Assembly: GCA_946811185.2 (NCBI GenBank)
Contig: OX328096.1
Coordinates: forward strand, 40,996,252 to 41,060,251
DNA: 64,000 bases
DNA from: Hippopus hippopus
Lineage: Eukaryota; Mollusca; Bivalvia; Cardiida; Cardiidae
Direction of reading: 5' to 3'
Below, piece after piece: positions 11,086 to 24,400 of this stretch. A model generated the notes under the pieces. The model had not been told where the DNA came from. It searched no databases and saw nothing but the letters and a program-made list of their open reading frames with translations. Made by a program: the position numbers and the translations under genes. How positions within the stretch are numbered: position 1 is the stretch's first letter; each line of letters starts with the position of its first letter.

Positions 11086-12192
11086 ATATTTACTTAGTAT
11101 GAAACAATGCTTTGGTAATCAAATTTATGGGATATTATCATAAAATCAATTAAATCAGTCAGTATGTGACTGAGAAGATCGGTAATTGGTCTGTTAGTCT
11201 GTAATGTTTGTTTCCGATCGGGTGATTATAACTGGGATCAAACTGATTACATGAAATTGAACATTTAATAATCAAATTAAAAATTATAATTGTTTGATTA
11301 CCCTTGATTGCCTAGATCAGAGATCTTACATACCCCTCTGTCATCCATTCCTTTTCAAGCTGTTTTTTTTTTTTAAACATGATGCCGAGACAAGTACAAG
11401 GTCAAACGTCAAGGTCAATTTGACAAATTTATTTCTTGTAAAAACATCATTTTCCACAATATTCATTTGCGAAAATTACACACCTTACAAAAGCAAATCA
11501 TTTTTAATAACTCTGATAGAAACTACTTTTAAAACATAATGGGAAAAGGAGACAATCGGAAAGTGTTATTGTGTATTTATTGTATATTGCTTCACTTCAA
11601 TATAAATTCAACTTTAATAAAAAGGGTTTTTGATTTTGTTTTTCTTCTTTCAATATCGTCAAAACGGAGGTTTTTCATAGTCAAAACTTTGTCATAGATC
11701 CCAAAAACATGGTACGAAATGGTATGACTATGGTACAAAGTGGTAAAATTATGGTACGAAATGGTACAAACTATGGTACGAAATGGTCAAATTATGGTAC
11801 GAAGTTACTGGTACGAAATGGTCATGGTACAAAACGTCCGTAATTCGTTTCACTGACCCTGATAGAGATGGCTTTTTAAAACATTGTGGAAAAGGAAAAA
11901 AATGCTGGTAAACAGAATTTTCTCCTCTTCCAACAATATTTTCTACCCCTTTAAGGACAAATTCTTTCATTTGAGCCACATTAAATATGTTTACAAGAAA
12001 TGCTTTCAGTTCGGACCAGTCTTGAACTTTGCCTCTAGGTAAAAAGGTTAATGGTAGTTGCAGGTGGTTTCATTGTAGAATATTGCGTTTTTCTTATACA
12101 ACCATATTTCATACAAACCAGTCTCTTGCGCTTCAACACTCAGTGAAAAAATCCATCATGCATAACAGAACAGTTTAAAATACAACAATAAC

Positions 12193-12428
12193 CTAACAAT
12201 GGGGCTTGAATCGAACTTCTTTGGTCAGCATGGATGTTATACATGGAATTTGTTTCTTCTGGTTCATAAATTCCTTTCCTGTCCGGGATTCAAACTCATA
12301 GGCCACTTTTTTGTTGACGCGTGTCATCATAGTTAGAAGATCCATCTTTTGCCAGTTCTTTGCAAGGACTTCAGACAAAGCTTGGACAAACCATGAACCA
12401 TTGGCACTGTTTCTCCAGGAAAAGTAGC
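12193..12428 (-). CDS. CASP3/7-like: Caspase coding exon 6 (small subunit and stop)
   Basis: The acceptor is TTTTCTCCTGTCTAG. Encodes GYFSWRNSANGSWFVQAL and the rest of p10, ending MLTKEVRFKPHC-stop; the KEVRF-like end is typical of executioner caspases. Confidence 0.95.
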
Positions 12429-15400
12429 CTAGACAGGAGAAAACCACTAACCCTTTAACCACAAAGTAAGCTGGAAATTTTCTGCCAAAAATATCAATTA
12501 AAATTTTTCCATTTCAAAGTTCGATTTTTTTTTCACTGGAGAAATTCACCATATTGGACAGTTTACAAAAAGATCAGACTGCACAATCTGTGCAGTCCGA
12601 TTCTGACCCACATTGTCTGCAAATGTGCAATGAGTTGCCCTTAGCAGCCAAAGATTACTAGAAATACCTTTTATAAGTGTAGCAGTTTAATGACATAAAA
12701 ATCTAGCAATGACTTGCCAATTGAAGATGGAAACATATAAGAACAAACTTTTTTAGGTGATAAAAACAAAAAACGTTTACAGATATACTGCAGGTTGATT
12801 TAAAAGTATGTACACTGTGTCTATGTTATAGCTTGGTGATGGCTTTCAAAGATTATTTTTCTTTTGGATGGATAACCAGCATCCTCTCCTTTTCTGACAT
12901 TTTAGCCATATATGTCATCTACAGATGCTTTCAATATGGACAAATCAGTTTTGTAGTCCAGTAAAAAAATTGCCATTAGGAACAATTAAAAAAAAAAAAA
13001 GAGCTCAAACCTGGGACTACTGAATATGCTATCAGGAAATCAGCCTCTGATGGAATCTTGTGAACTTGTACTTCCTCTTCCATTGGCATGTGACCTTTAG
13101 CATCTGTCGTATTAACTCCTACACCACCATCAAAATTTCCACCCTGACATGCCTACATTTGAAATCAACCAAAAGACATGGTAACACTGTAAACTCTAGA
13201 TCTTGCAGTAAATAGTGGTTTGTACAATTATAAATTACTGCTTGGCATTTAAGTTTGGATGTAGACCATTCAATGTCAATCAGTAGGAAATACGAATGAA
13301 ATTGGGTTAAACCTTTCCCCACTCAATCCCATGTTTAAATGACCCTGAAAAAGAAAGCTTTTGTTTGGTAACTGATTAAAGAGATTAAATCCATGGTCTA
13401 CTGACACATGCTGTCTGTTCCAGCTTTTGTGAATCAAAATATCATGCTCCATATAAAATTCATTTGAAATTTAAATCTCAACAGGTCACTGAATTCTATG
13501 ATACATGCAACTGCTGCATATAATAACAGCATGTACAAACAAGAGCACCACATACAGCACCAAAGTTGGCTGCGGTTGCTTTTACACAGAAAAGTCATAG
13601 CCCAAAAAGGGATGTAACAGTGTCAAAAATATTTTGAGGATTATTTGCCTTTGTTGTATGAGTTCCCTGTTTCATAATTATCAACAAGCCCTAGTTTGAA
13701 TAAATTATCTTCAGTGATAAGATGTCAGAAAATATTAAAGTTTTTGCATGTCACTGACATTGCAGAGAGGGTGATGTCAACACCAGGCCATTTCCTTACA
13801 GAAAAAGAACAGCCATGCTAAATATGTTAAAGGTAACTTTAACTGTAGTATAATTATCATATAGTTTACCTGGATAAAAAAGATTTTTGGTTTTCCCACA
13901 AGGCCAGAACAATTACTGCCTTTAAAATATCTCAATAGTTCCTGAATTTCAATTTTGGCATCTATGCCAAACACGACTCCCTCTTCTCCATGTGATAAGA
14001 TAGCACAAACAAAGGCATCTGATTGGCTGTTATAATCATTGTCACTGGCAGCTGCGTACAAAAAATGAAAATTATTCGTAATATGTAAAATCATATCTAC
14101 ATGTATCATGTAATATAATCACATTTAAATCCATCAAATATACAATCATGTACATGTCGTTTCATTAAATGAAAGGCCCTTGCTGGTCCTTCATTCCTCA
14201 TCTGAATCTTGAGGTTTTACAAAGGAAAAGAAAAGAAACACAGATAGAAAATTATACATACATTGTAGCATGTACATCTATTCAAGAATAACTCGTTCTA
14301 AATATCTAAATTTATTCTAAATAAACTGTCTGGCAGGAAGTTTTTTAAAAGTGAGTTTCACACTTTACCAAATGACAAAATTTCGTACTTGACCAAACTG
14401 AAAGCAGTTTCAGACGACAACTTTTAGTGTAGCTCAAATACTTATTTCTGTCTTTGTTAGGTTAGAAAACATTATGGGAAAAGGAGAAAATGCTGGTTAC
14501 CGCCATTTTCTCCTTTTCTTAAAGTATTTTAGTTTAGTTTAAACATATTTATTTTACATCGATTGAGAAACAAGTTTACAACTTATACTACTCTCTCTCG
14601 ATTCTGCTTCCTGTGGGCCTATGAAATGGGCCCAAAGTTGACACCCACTCCCGGGTATCGAACTCGTGACCTTTTGGTTATGAGGCCGAAGCTCTACCTC
14701 GCGACCACGGACACCACAAGTATTTTCAAAAGCTTTCCTCTTCGGGGTCGTTAAAACTCGGGACTGTGTGGTAAAGGGTTAAACACCCTCTTTTTTTTGT
14801 CTTGTGCACAAACATATTTAGAAACTTTGTGCAAACAAAAGAAAGAATAACATGATTTTTTTTTTTTTATCACATGTGGAACATACTTAACTCTTTACCA
14901 CACAATCACGACTTTTAATGACCCTGATGAAGACAGAATTTTAAAAAAAATTTGGGAAAAGGAGAAAATGCTGGTAACCAGCATTTTCTCCTTTTACCAC
15001 AATTTTTTCTACCCTTTAATAGACAGATTTTTATATTTTAAGTTACTTTTTTTCTGTTGTCAAATGCTTTCAGTTTAAACATTTTGCCGTTTGGTATTGG
15101 GTTAAACACAACATCAAAGTTTGAAATGATTTTTAACTCTTTACCAAACAACAAAATTTGAACATTTCTACACTCAAAGCATTAGCAGAAAACAAATTAA
15201 ATATGGCTAAAATAGTGCAAGTTGTTTTTTAAAAAAGCAGAAAACATTGAGGAAGTAACCAGTATTTTCTCCATTTCCCACAATGTTTTCAAAAGCCTTC
15301 TTCCTACTGACCATTAAAAATTGGGTTTGTGTGGTAAAAGGTCAAACAAACCTACTGCAGTACAGTATAGATAATCAAAGGGAGATAAACAGTAAAAACA

Positions 15401-18400
15401 AGTCATAGAAAATGACTGTTACCTTTAACCACTACAGCATCAATGTTTTTTGACAGATAAAGATTTTATAATAAAATGACATGGAAATGACTTGTCCCTT
15501 ATGGGTCTGACATATTCAAAGCACAAAGTCCTTACTTACCGTAGGAAAGTATCTTCATCATATCTGCAACTGAACGGTCCTGATATCCCTGCACATCAAA
15601 TCCAATTTCAGAAAAACGTTGTGACAAAGCAACAGCATCATTGTCCGTACCAGTTCTCTCCCCTAGTCCGAGTGAGCGATTGAAAGTCTTGTTATTGATA
15701 ATGATGGCTTTTCCCCTCTTTGGATGATTCATTTTGTATTCATCTGCATAAAACTCCGCTTTTGTCATCATGATCCTGTCCCCGCTGATGATAAAAGACT
15801 AACGGTAAGTCAATGAAGGGACAAAACTTTTGCAACTTTATCTCAGCCTTCTCCTCTACACATGCTAAGGGTAAGATTAGGTGCATTTATGGATAATGTA
15901 GATCAAAGATTAGGCTGCAAACAGCATGCTATTTATCAAAAAGACTTTTTCAACTAGAAAAAATTTGTCAAAACATGGCAAGATCAGATTGTACATTCTG
16001 GTCTTAACCTAAACTGTCTGCAAAAGCACCTAAACCCAAGTCTAAGATTTTAAGGATTTAACCCTTACCACACAGTCCTGAGTTTTAAAGACCCTAAAAA
16101 AGAGGACTTTTTAAAACATTGTTGGAAAAAGAGAAAATTCTGGTAACCAGTATTTTCTCCTTTTCCTGTTTTCTACCCAAAACAAATTTCAAATTTTGAG
16201 TCATATTTATTTTGTCGTCTGCAAATGCTTTTAATTTGGACAAGTCTGTAACATTTTCGTTTTGCAAAGAGTTAACTCTATACCGAACAACAAACTTTAG
16301 ACTGGTCCAAATTGAAAGCATTTGCATACGACAAATTAAAGGTGGCCCAAATGACAAAATTTGTCCCTGATAGGGTTGAAAACATCGTGGGAAAAGGAGA
16401 AAATGCTGGTTACTAGCATTTTCTCCTTTTCCCACAGTGTTTTCAAAAGCCTTCTGCCTCAGGATTGTGTAGTAAAGGGTTAAGAGCACCTACATAGGGT
16501 AACTGGTTAATCTCTGAGGCAATAAGCACAGGCACTTGCTTTTTCTTTTCTTTTGACAAACTTCACCCTCTAAATACTAATATATAAAGGAGATTTGTTT
16601 TTTTCAGTGAAAGATCGAAATTTATTTCATTGAGTGAACATCATCGGTGGCTGCATGAATAAAACAAATATTCTATTTATATCATGCTTCTAACCCTTTT
16701 TTTTGGGGACTTAATCAAAATCCAGTACAGTTCTTTTTGGTAATTCCCTGTGGCGTACCCCCTCCACATAACAACGCATTGCAATATTGCATAAAGTGTG
16801 AGAAATGTAGGATAAATTATGTCATGTTTCCATCTGGTTTAGTGGCAAGAGGGACCAATGCGTGGAAACTACTGTTTCAGCCTTCAATTGAAGAGTTAGA
16901 AAATAAAAAATGTAATTTTTCACTGGTTGTAACCATGAAAATTTGAAAAATATTCCACCGTTATTTCTCGATAAACCACCGGAAAGCATGAAATGAATTA
17001 GGTTTTATAGGGTGAAATTTAAATAAAAAAAAATGCAAGTTCCTGTGGCACTAAGAGCATGTGCAGACAGCAAAGATCAAGATCACACTGTGTAGCGACC
17101 CGAAGTCTGGCCTTGATCAAAACTATTAACTGTTTTGGGATACTATGTTGGTCATTCACATGAAAGTATTCCAACTCACAGAAAAACAAACCATTGCATA
17201 TTTCACACAAAGGAATTATCCCTTTTCCAAGGAATGTCAACCATCATACTGCTGAACCCAAATTTAATTGCTTCTGCAGACAGTGTAGATCAAGATCAGA
17301 CTGCACAGAGCAGGCCATCTGAACTTTGATCTAAACTTTCACATCTTTGCCAAATTTTCTGTCAAACAACAGCTTTCAAATTACAATATCCATCTCAAGT
17401 GCTGACTCAAAATCTTCATTTTTGTTCATTAACCCTTATCCTGCTAAATAACTTAAATGAAACTTTCAAGTCGACTGTAAAGAGCCGAATGATAATGATG
17501 CTACTTCAAACTTACTTTTTGAAGAAAAAATATCTCTTTGTCGGACAGTGTAGATCCAAGATCAGACTGCACGTTCTGTGCAGTCTGATCTTGATCTACA
17601 CTGTCCGCAAAAGGTCAGTGAGTTGCGCTTAGCAGCATTAGAGTTAGGCACTACATGGGTTAACCCTTTACTTCATGACAAAATTTTATACTTACCCAAA
17701 CAGAAAGCATTTGCAGAGGACGAACTAGATATCTCATATGGTGAGATTTGTCTGTAAAAGGACAGAAAACATTGTGGGAAAAGGAGAAAATGCTGGTTAC
17801 CAGCATGTTCTCCTTTTCCCACAATGTGTTCAAAAGGCCTCTTTCTCAGGGTTCTTAAAAGCTGGCATTGTGTGGTAAAGGATTAAAAGAGAAGATATTG
17901 TACACAAAAGAGTTTTCCTTTCTTCTTTACCAAACCAAAAAATTTTAGACTTGTCAATTTAAAATCATTTGCAGATCATAAATGCAACTCAAATGACTAA
18001 ATTTTTTATCTTCAAAATGACAGAAAACATAGTGGGAAAAGGAGAAATGCTGATTACTAGCAGTTTTTTTTCTGTTTCACACAAAACCTTTACTCTTACG
18101 GTCCTTAAAACTTGGGACTGAGTGTTAAAGGGACAAAACTTTTACAGACAATCCTCAGTTTTAACCTTAACTAAACAGGATTAATTTAGACTGGTCCAAG
18201 TTAAAAGCAGTTACAGGCCACAATTTCACTGTGGTTCAAATGATAGAGTTTGCTTTTGAAGGGTGGAAAACATTGTGGGAAAAAGAGAAAATGCTGGTTA
18301 CCGGCATTTTCTCCTTTTCCTACAATGTTTTCAAAAGCCTTCTTCATCACGTTGTTAAAAGGTACATTGTGTAATAAAGGGTTAATAGTCCTGATGGAGC

Positions 18401-21400
18401 AGGCTTTTGACAACATTGAAGAAATAGGAAAAAATGTTGATAAATAGTATTTTTTTTCCCACAATGTTTTCTATTTTTGAAAATACAACCTCTACTATTT
18501 CAGACTGCACAAAATGTGCAGTCTGATCTTTGATCTACATTTTCCAATACAGTGTTGTTTTTCTGGTGACATCAACTTTGAAATCCCAATGTTTGGGTTT
18601 GTACTATGCAGTGGAAATTTTCATTTAATCTATTTAGCAGATCAAGGGTCAATACATGTTGGAAAACAGTGGCAAAAAGAGGATTTAGCTAGAGTTGATA
18701 TGATAAGTACGAAAAAAGACCAATATTTACCCCATATCTTTGGCCAACCCTGGCTCCCCCTTTTGCATGGGTTTAGCATCTGTATCATCCATTGAACTAG
18801 GATCAACTACAAAAAAAATATGAAGAATACATAATAAGATAATACATCATTTTCAAAGATATTATTTTTCATAATTTGTTATGTACAGTCAAACATACTA
18901 TCTATACAATTTTGTGTCAGCTGAACTGCATCGTTTACCTCCTTTTTTTTCTGAATGGCGTTTAACAAGGTTTTCAACATTATTTCAGTAACATTGCAGC
19001 AGCCAGCGCACCTATCCATGCTCTCCTGGAGTTTTTTTTTACCAGCACTTCACACAATATTTTTCCTAAGCTACATTTGAGCTACATTTATGATTTAATT
19101 TGATGTCTGCATATTTTTTCAATTTGCACGAATCCAAAATTTTGTCGTTTTGTAAAGAGAAAAAAGCTGATTTTTACAAATCTTTTTCCCTAACGCTATA
19201 TCAAACAAGCTTCTAACGCTATATCAAACAAGCTTATACAACCCTAACAAAGAAGGCTTTTGAAAACATTATGGGAATAGGAGAAATTGCTGGTTACCAG
19301 CATTTTCTCTTTTTCCAACAATGTTTTCTACCCTTCAAATAGCAAACCCAATGATCTGCATCAAATTTAGTAAGTAGTCTGTAATGGCTTTATGGCAAGT
19401 ATAAACTTTTGTTGAATGGTCAGGACTCGGGAGTAAACTCCTTCCACTCTCCACTGACAGATTATTGTTTATTGTCCACCCTAACCAAACTTAAATTACA
19501 TGCATGAAATTACATTGAATCTGGCATGTTTAACCAGGATTTTTAACTCTTTACCAAATGGCAAAATTTTATAATCATCCAAATTCAAAGCATGCACAGA
19601 TGACAAATTAATGTAAGTCTGGCTTAAGTCGGTAAAATTTTGCTCTGAAAGGGTAAAAAAACGTGGGAAAAAGAAAAAAATGCTGATTACCAGCAATTAC
19701 TGCTTTTTCCCACAATGTTTTCTAAGGGCTTCCTCTTCAGGGTTGTTTAAACACAGGATTGTTTGGTAAAGGATTAAATAGACAAAAGTTTTCTTCCTTT
19801 TCTTTGAATGGTCCACTTCATGTCCAGGAAAAAGTTCAAGCTCAGGTACACCAGTGTACAGCTTCAAAATACATGTATAAAAGAAAATTATTACTGAATT
19901 CATTCTCAGCATTAATAATAAAAGATACAAAAATCAGTGTTTTTGTTTACTCTGAGGTGGGGAAAAGAAATGTATCTTTTGAAAATACAGCACTTAGGCA
20001 GTTACTACTGACCATCAGGTCATTTACTCCTAGCGGTCATTCACTGGTTATTGAAAAGAATGACCACACTAGGGGATCAATAAGATGTTTCTTTGAAATA
20101 CCATTTTTCAATCCTAACTTTTAACAATACAAGAGGGCCATGATGGCCCTGAAGTCGCTCACCTGAGCCTTTTGATCAAACATGACCCATTTCCAATCTC
20201 TTCAGAAATATTAAGACAAACACTCTGACAAACATTCATTAGTATTGGGCTTACAAATATGGCCTCTATAGAGTGCACACAACCTTTTTCTAGAATTTGT
20301 CTCAGCGGCCTACTTAACATTTAGAAATTATCCAGGCATACATTCCAACAAACTTTCATGAGTATTTGAGAGAAAATGTGGCCTGTAGGATGTATAAAAG
20401 GTTTTTCCAAGATTTGACCTAGTGACCTGGTTTTTTATCCAACATGACCCATATTCATACTAGTCTAAGATATTATCAAGACAAACATTCAAAGCAAATT
20501 TCAAGATTATTGGACTGAAAATGTGGCCTCTAGAGTGTACACACGGTTTTTCAAGGATGAAACTTAGTGACCTAGTTTTTATTCCACATGACCCATTTTC
20601 AGACTCATGCAAAATATCATCAAGACAAACATTCTAACAAAAGTTTAAAGAATATTGGATTGTAATTACAATACAAAAGGTTTTTCCGAGATTTGACCTT
20701 GTGACCTAGTTTTTTATCCAATATGACCCATTTTCATACTAGTCTAAGAAATTATCAAGACAAACATTCTGACCAAATTTCAAGATTATTGGACTGAAAA
20801 TGTGGCCTCTAGAGCTTACATAAGGTTTTTCTAAGATTTGACCTGGTGACCTAGTTTTTGACCTGACATGACCCATTTTCAAACCTGTCCGAAATATCAT
20901 CGAGACAAACATTCTGACCAAGTTTTGTGAGTATCAGACTGAAAATGTGGCCTCTAGAGTGTACACAAGGTAAAATTTGACGCCGGACGACTGACGCCGG
21001 ACGCCAGACACAGCACGATCACAAAAGCTCACCATGAGCACTTTGTGCTCAGGTGAGCTAAAAATGCCGGTTACCAGCATTTACTGCTTTTTTCCACAAT
21101 ATTTTGTAAGGGCTTCCTCCTCCGGGCTGTTTAAACACAGGATTGTTTGGTAAAGGATTAAGTCTTTACCAAACGACATAAGTTGGGGTTGGACCAAATT
21201 GAAACCATTTGCAGACGACAAAGTCAGTACTGCTAAAACGATTAGTTCTGTCTTTGATAGGGTAGAAAACATTGTGGGCAAAGGAGAAAATGCTGGTTAC
21301 CAGCATTTTCTCCTTTTCCCACAATGTTTTCAAAAGGCTTTACTGTCAGGGCCGTTAAAACTCCTGATTGTGCAAGTAAAGAGTTAAATACACAAAATTT

Positions 21401-24400
21401 TTCTTCGTATTCTTTGAATGGTCCACTTAATGTCCAGGAAAAAGTTCAAGTTCATGTAAAACAGTGTACAGCTTTAAAATACATGTATTTAATCAAAGCG
21501 TTGAGAACCCTGAAGTGGTATTTGTCAAGGAAGCCATTGTGTGGAATTGATAATTTGAAAGAAAAAGAAAAATATTATTCAAATATTGGCTTGAAAGTCA
21601 ACCTACTAAGCAAATGAATACCTTTTTTTGGTTGAAGGGAGAGTACTCATGACAAAGTTAGGATTATTTGTGTATTGGTGGTCTCCCTTTGATCATTCAG
21701 GAGGAGCCATGAGTAATGTCCCTTGACAGTAGGATGCATGATGGATAGAGAGAGAAACCATGTGAATATATCGAATAAAATTAAGTTTGTACCTGAAAAC
21801 TATGATTTTGAAATATCTTTGGCCATCAATATTTAATTCCCAACATTACAATCAATTATTTCGATCTATAAATATTCATGCCCAATCAAATGGAGTAGCG
21901 CGCAATCATTGGATGAACAAGCCATGGGACGAATTGGTTTTGGAACGAAAAATCCCAGGACCAAGTGATTGGTAGACAAATTTTGTATCATTGCGCCAAT
22001 AGAAGGCTATGAGCGAGTGAAGCTATTTTCAATCAAAAATTAGTATTTCCACAATCGATGGCCTCACCTAGTGTATTTTAACATGCCATTTCCAATTACA
22101 TATCTGAATGCTACCGAAAAACTCATTTGTCTTAGAAAAATTGAGTTTAATTGGGGTTATTTCCTTCGGCTTTGGACAAAATACGATACATGGTCTTCAA
22201 AATTCAATATTGAACTCATAGTGGTATTGTCTTCGACAAATACCACAAAAATTAAAACTGAATTCAAGTTCAGCAATAATAAAAGATCCAAAAATTACTG
22301 TTGTTGTTTACTCTGAGGTGTGGAAAAGAAATGTATCTTTTGAAAACACAGCACTAATAGCCAGTAGCTACTGACCATCAGGTCATTTACTTCTAGCAGT
22401 CATTCACTGGTTACTGAAGAGAATGACCACACTAGGGGATCAATAAGATGTTTCTTTGCAATAATATTTTTCAATCCTTAACTTTTAACAATACAAGTAA
22501 AACTTTTAACCCTTTGGCAAACAATCCAGAGTTTTAACAACCTTGAGAAAGAAGGCTTTTGAAAACATTGTGAGAAAAGAAGAAAATACTGATAATCAGC
22601 ATTTTCTCCTTTTCCCACAATGTTTTCTAACATTTCAGAAATACATCTCACTATAAAGCTCAAATTGATTTCTTCTGTGCAGCTGCTTTGAGTTTGAAAA
22701 CCGCTAGATTTTTTTTGTATGATAAAGAGTTATGGTCCATGTCTTAGACAACTAGCAATATTTGCTTGTTGATATTAATCCTTCTTTTCCTCACAATGTT
22801 TTCATAATTAATAGAAAAAAAACCAAATCTTTCTTTAAAAAAAGGCTCTCTTTTTGTCACTTGGGCTGGTTATGTGAAAATATCTGGGGACTATTCAGGG
22901 GCTGGGTTTGCAATGTGGAAATCATGCTTTACTCCCCTGTGGCAGAACTTGTCAAGTAAGGGTGACAACAAATCAAATTTGGCTCAATTGATGGGATTTG
23001 TCTTTAGAAGGCTTTTGAAAATATTGTGGGGCAAAAAGAGAAAATGCTGATTACTGTGGCTCAAATGATGTGATTTGTCTTAGTAGATGGCTTTTAAAAA
23101 CATTATTGAGAAAGGATAAAATGCTGGTTACCAGCATTTTCTCCTTTTCAAACATTTCCAAAAGTCTTCTCTCTCAGGGTCATTAAAACTTGGGATTGTT
23201 GTTAAAGGGTTAAATGGGATTATGACAGAACTTACAGCCAGTCCTATGGCTATTATTGAACTCAGATTGATTGATTGATTGTTTGGTGTTTAACGCTGTT
23301 TTCAACATTTCAGTTATATTGCGGTGGCTTATCCATGCTTTCCCGGACTTTCTTTTACAAGTACTCTGCACAATATTCTTTCAAAGCCACTGGCTGCTTT
23401 CTAATTGTCCAAACAATGATTAGAGGGGATCAGAGAGGAATGAAACCTGTAGTAATGACCATTATCAATTCTCTGAAAGAAACTGGCCTTACCAGGGATC
23501 AAACCAGCGACCCCCTGTTCTTGAGTCCTGTATGCTACCGACTGAGCTACTGGGGCTCGGCATTGAACCCAGGACAAGGAACAAAGTTTTCAGCTGTTAG
23601 TGAATATGTCCAGATAGCCAAGCACAGGTGACAAGGAAAAATATTTTTTGATAGAAGACACATGAAAACAATGTTGCTAACACACTGATGATATAATGGT
23701 CAGCAAGACAAGAATAAAGTAATGTGTTTATATGGTCAGTGCAGGTCAAGAGCTGACTGCACACGTGATCTGATCCTTGATTTACAGTTTTCGATATTTT
23801 GAGAGATATTCTTGTCAAAACAGTCTTGAAATTGCCAGCAGGTTTTGTCTACCAACTGTTATGTCCATGTTTTTCATAAACTTAAATGTAAGAGATAGCC
23901 CATTACACTTCTCCAAATTGAGATTATTTGCTAAAGGACAGTTAATTGTGTTTTAATCGATGCGAGTCATCTTTAGAAAACCTTGTTGGAAAAGGAGAAA
24001 ATACTAGTTACCTCCTAGGAGTTGTTAAAACTTATGAATATTTGGTACAGGGTCGAGTTCCTTTTCTACTATTCAGAGGTACATGTACAATGCTTTCAAA
24101 GGGCTTAGTGCTGATGTGGTACAGCGTATCTTAAATAGTATCAAAACAGTTCAGCCAAATGAACAAGACAGCTTCAAGTGAATGACCCTCATTGAACTGG
24201 CAGAGAAGCTACCACAAGATATTTTTATTTTGATCTCATTGATTTCTTCAATTTGGACCCCTTACCACACAGGCTATTACTTTCCTTGTTATTTTTTTCT
24301 TCAGATGTAATACTCAATAGCATACATATACCACAAAGCTGAAACATTATTAACCCTTAGACTGCTAAGCGTGACTCACTGACCTTTTCTGGACGGTGTA

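Larger units (their letters stand above)
10378..11846. mobile_element. MULE-like non-autonomous element with 9-bp target duplications
   Basis: Flanked by GTTTCACTG at 10369-10377 and 11847-11855. Both ends carry arrays of a short motif around TACCA..TCGTACCAT (10392-10515) and its inverse GGTACGAAATGGTA (11707-11835), so the element has long, repetitive inverted ends. There is no transposase. It contains the separate 518-bp element at 10568-11085. A 9-bp duplication is typical of Mutator-like elements; if the first G is coincidental the duplication would be 8 bp, as in hAT. Confidence 0.75.
10344..12051 (-). mobile_element. Family A MITE, reverse, split by a nested 1.47-kb insertion
   Basis: The left end TTAACCCTTTACCAAACAGG (10344 on) is interrupted at GTTTCACTG (10369-10377). 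The MITE resumes after a second GTTTCACTG (11847-11855) with ACCCTGATAGAGATGGC, the palindrome near 11890-11940, and the right end AAAAAGGTTAA at 12051. Removing 10378-11855 restores a normal family A copy. Confidence 0.85.

Noticed and set aside
19201..19235. Short direct repeat CTAACGCTATATCAAACAAGCTT
   Set aside because: Two units only at the edge of a MITE; no sign of function beyond local duplication.
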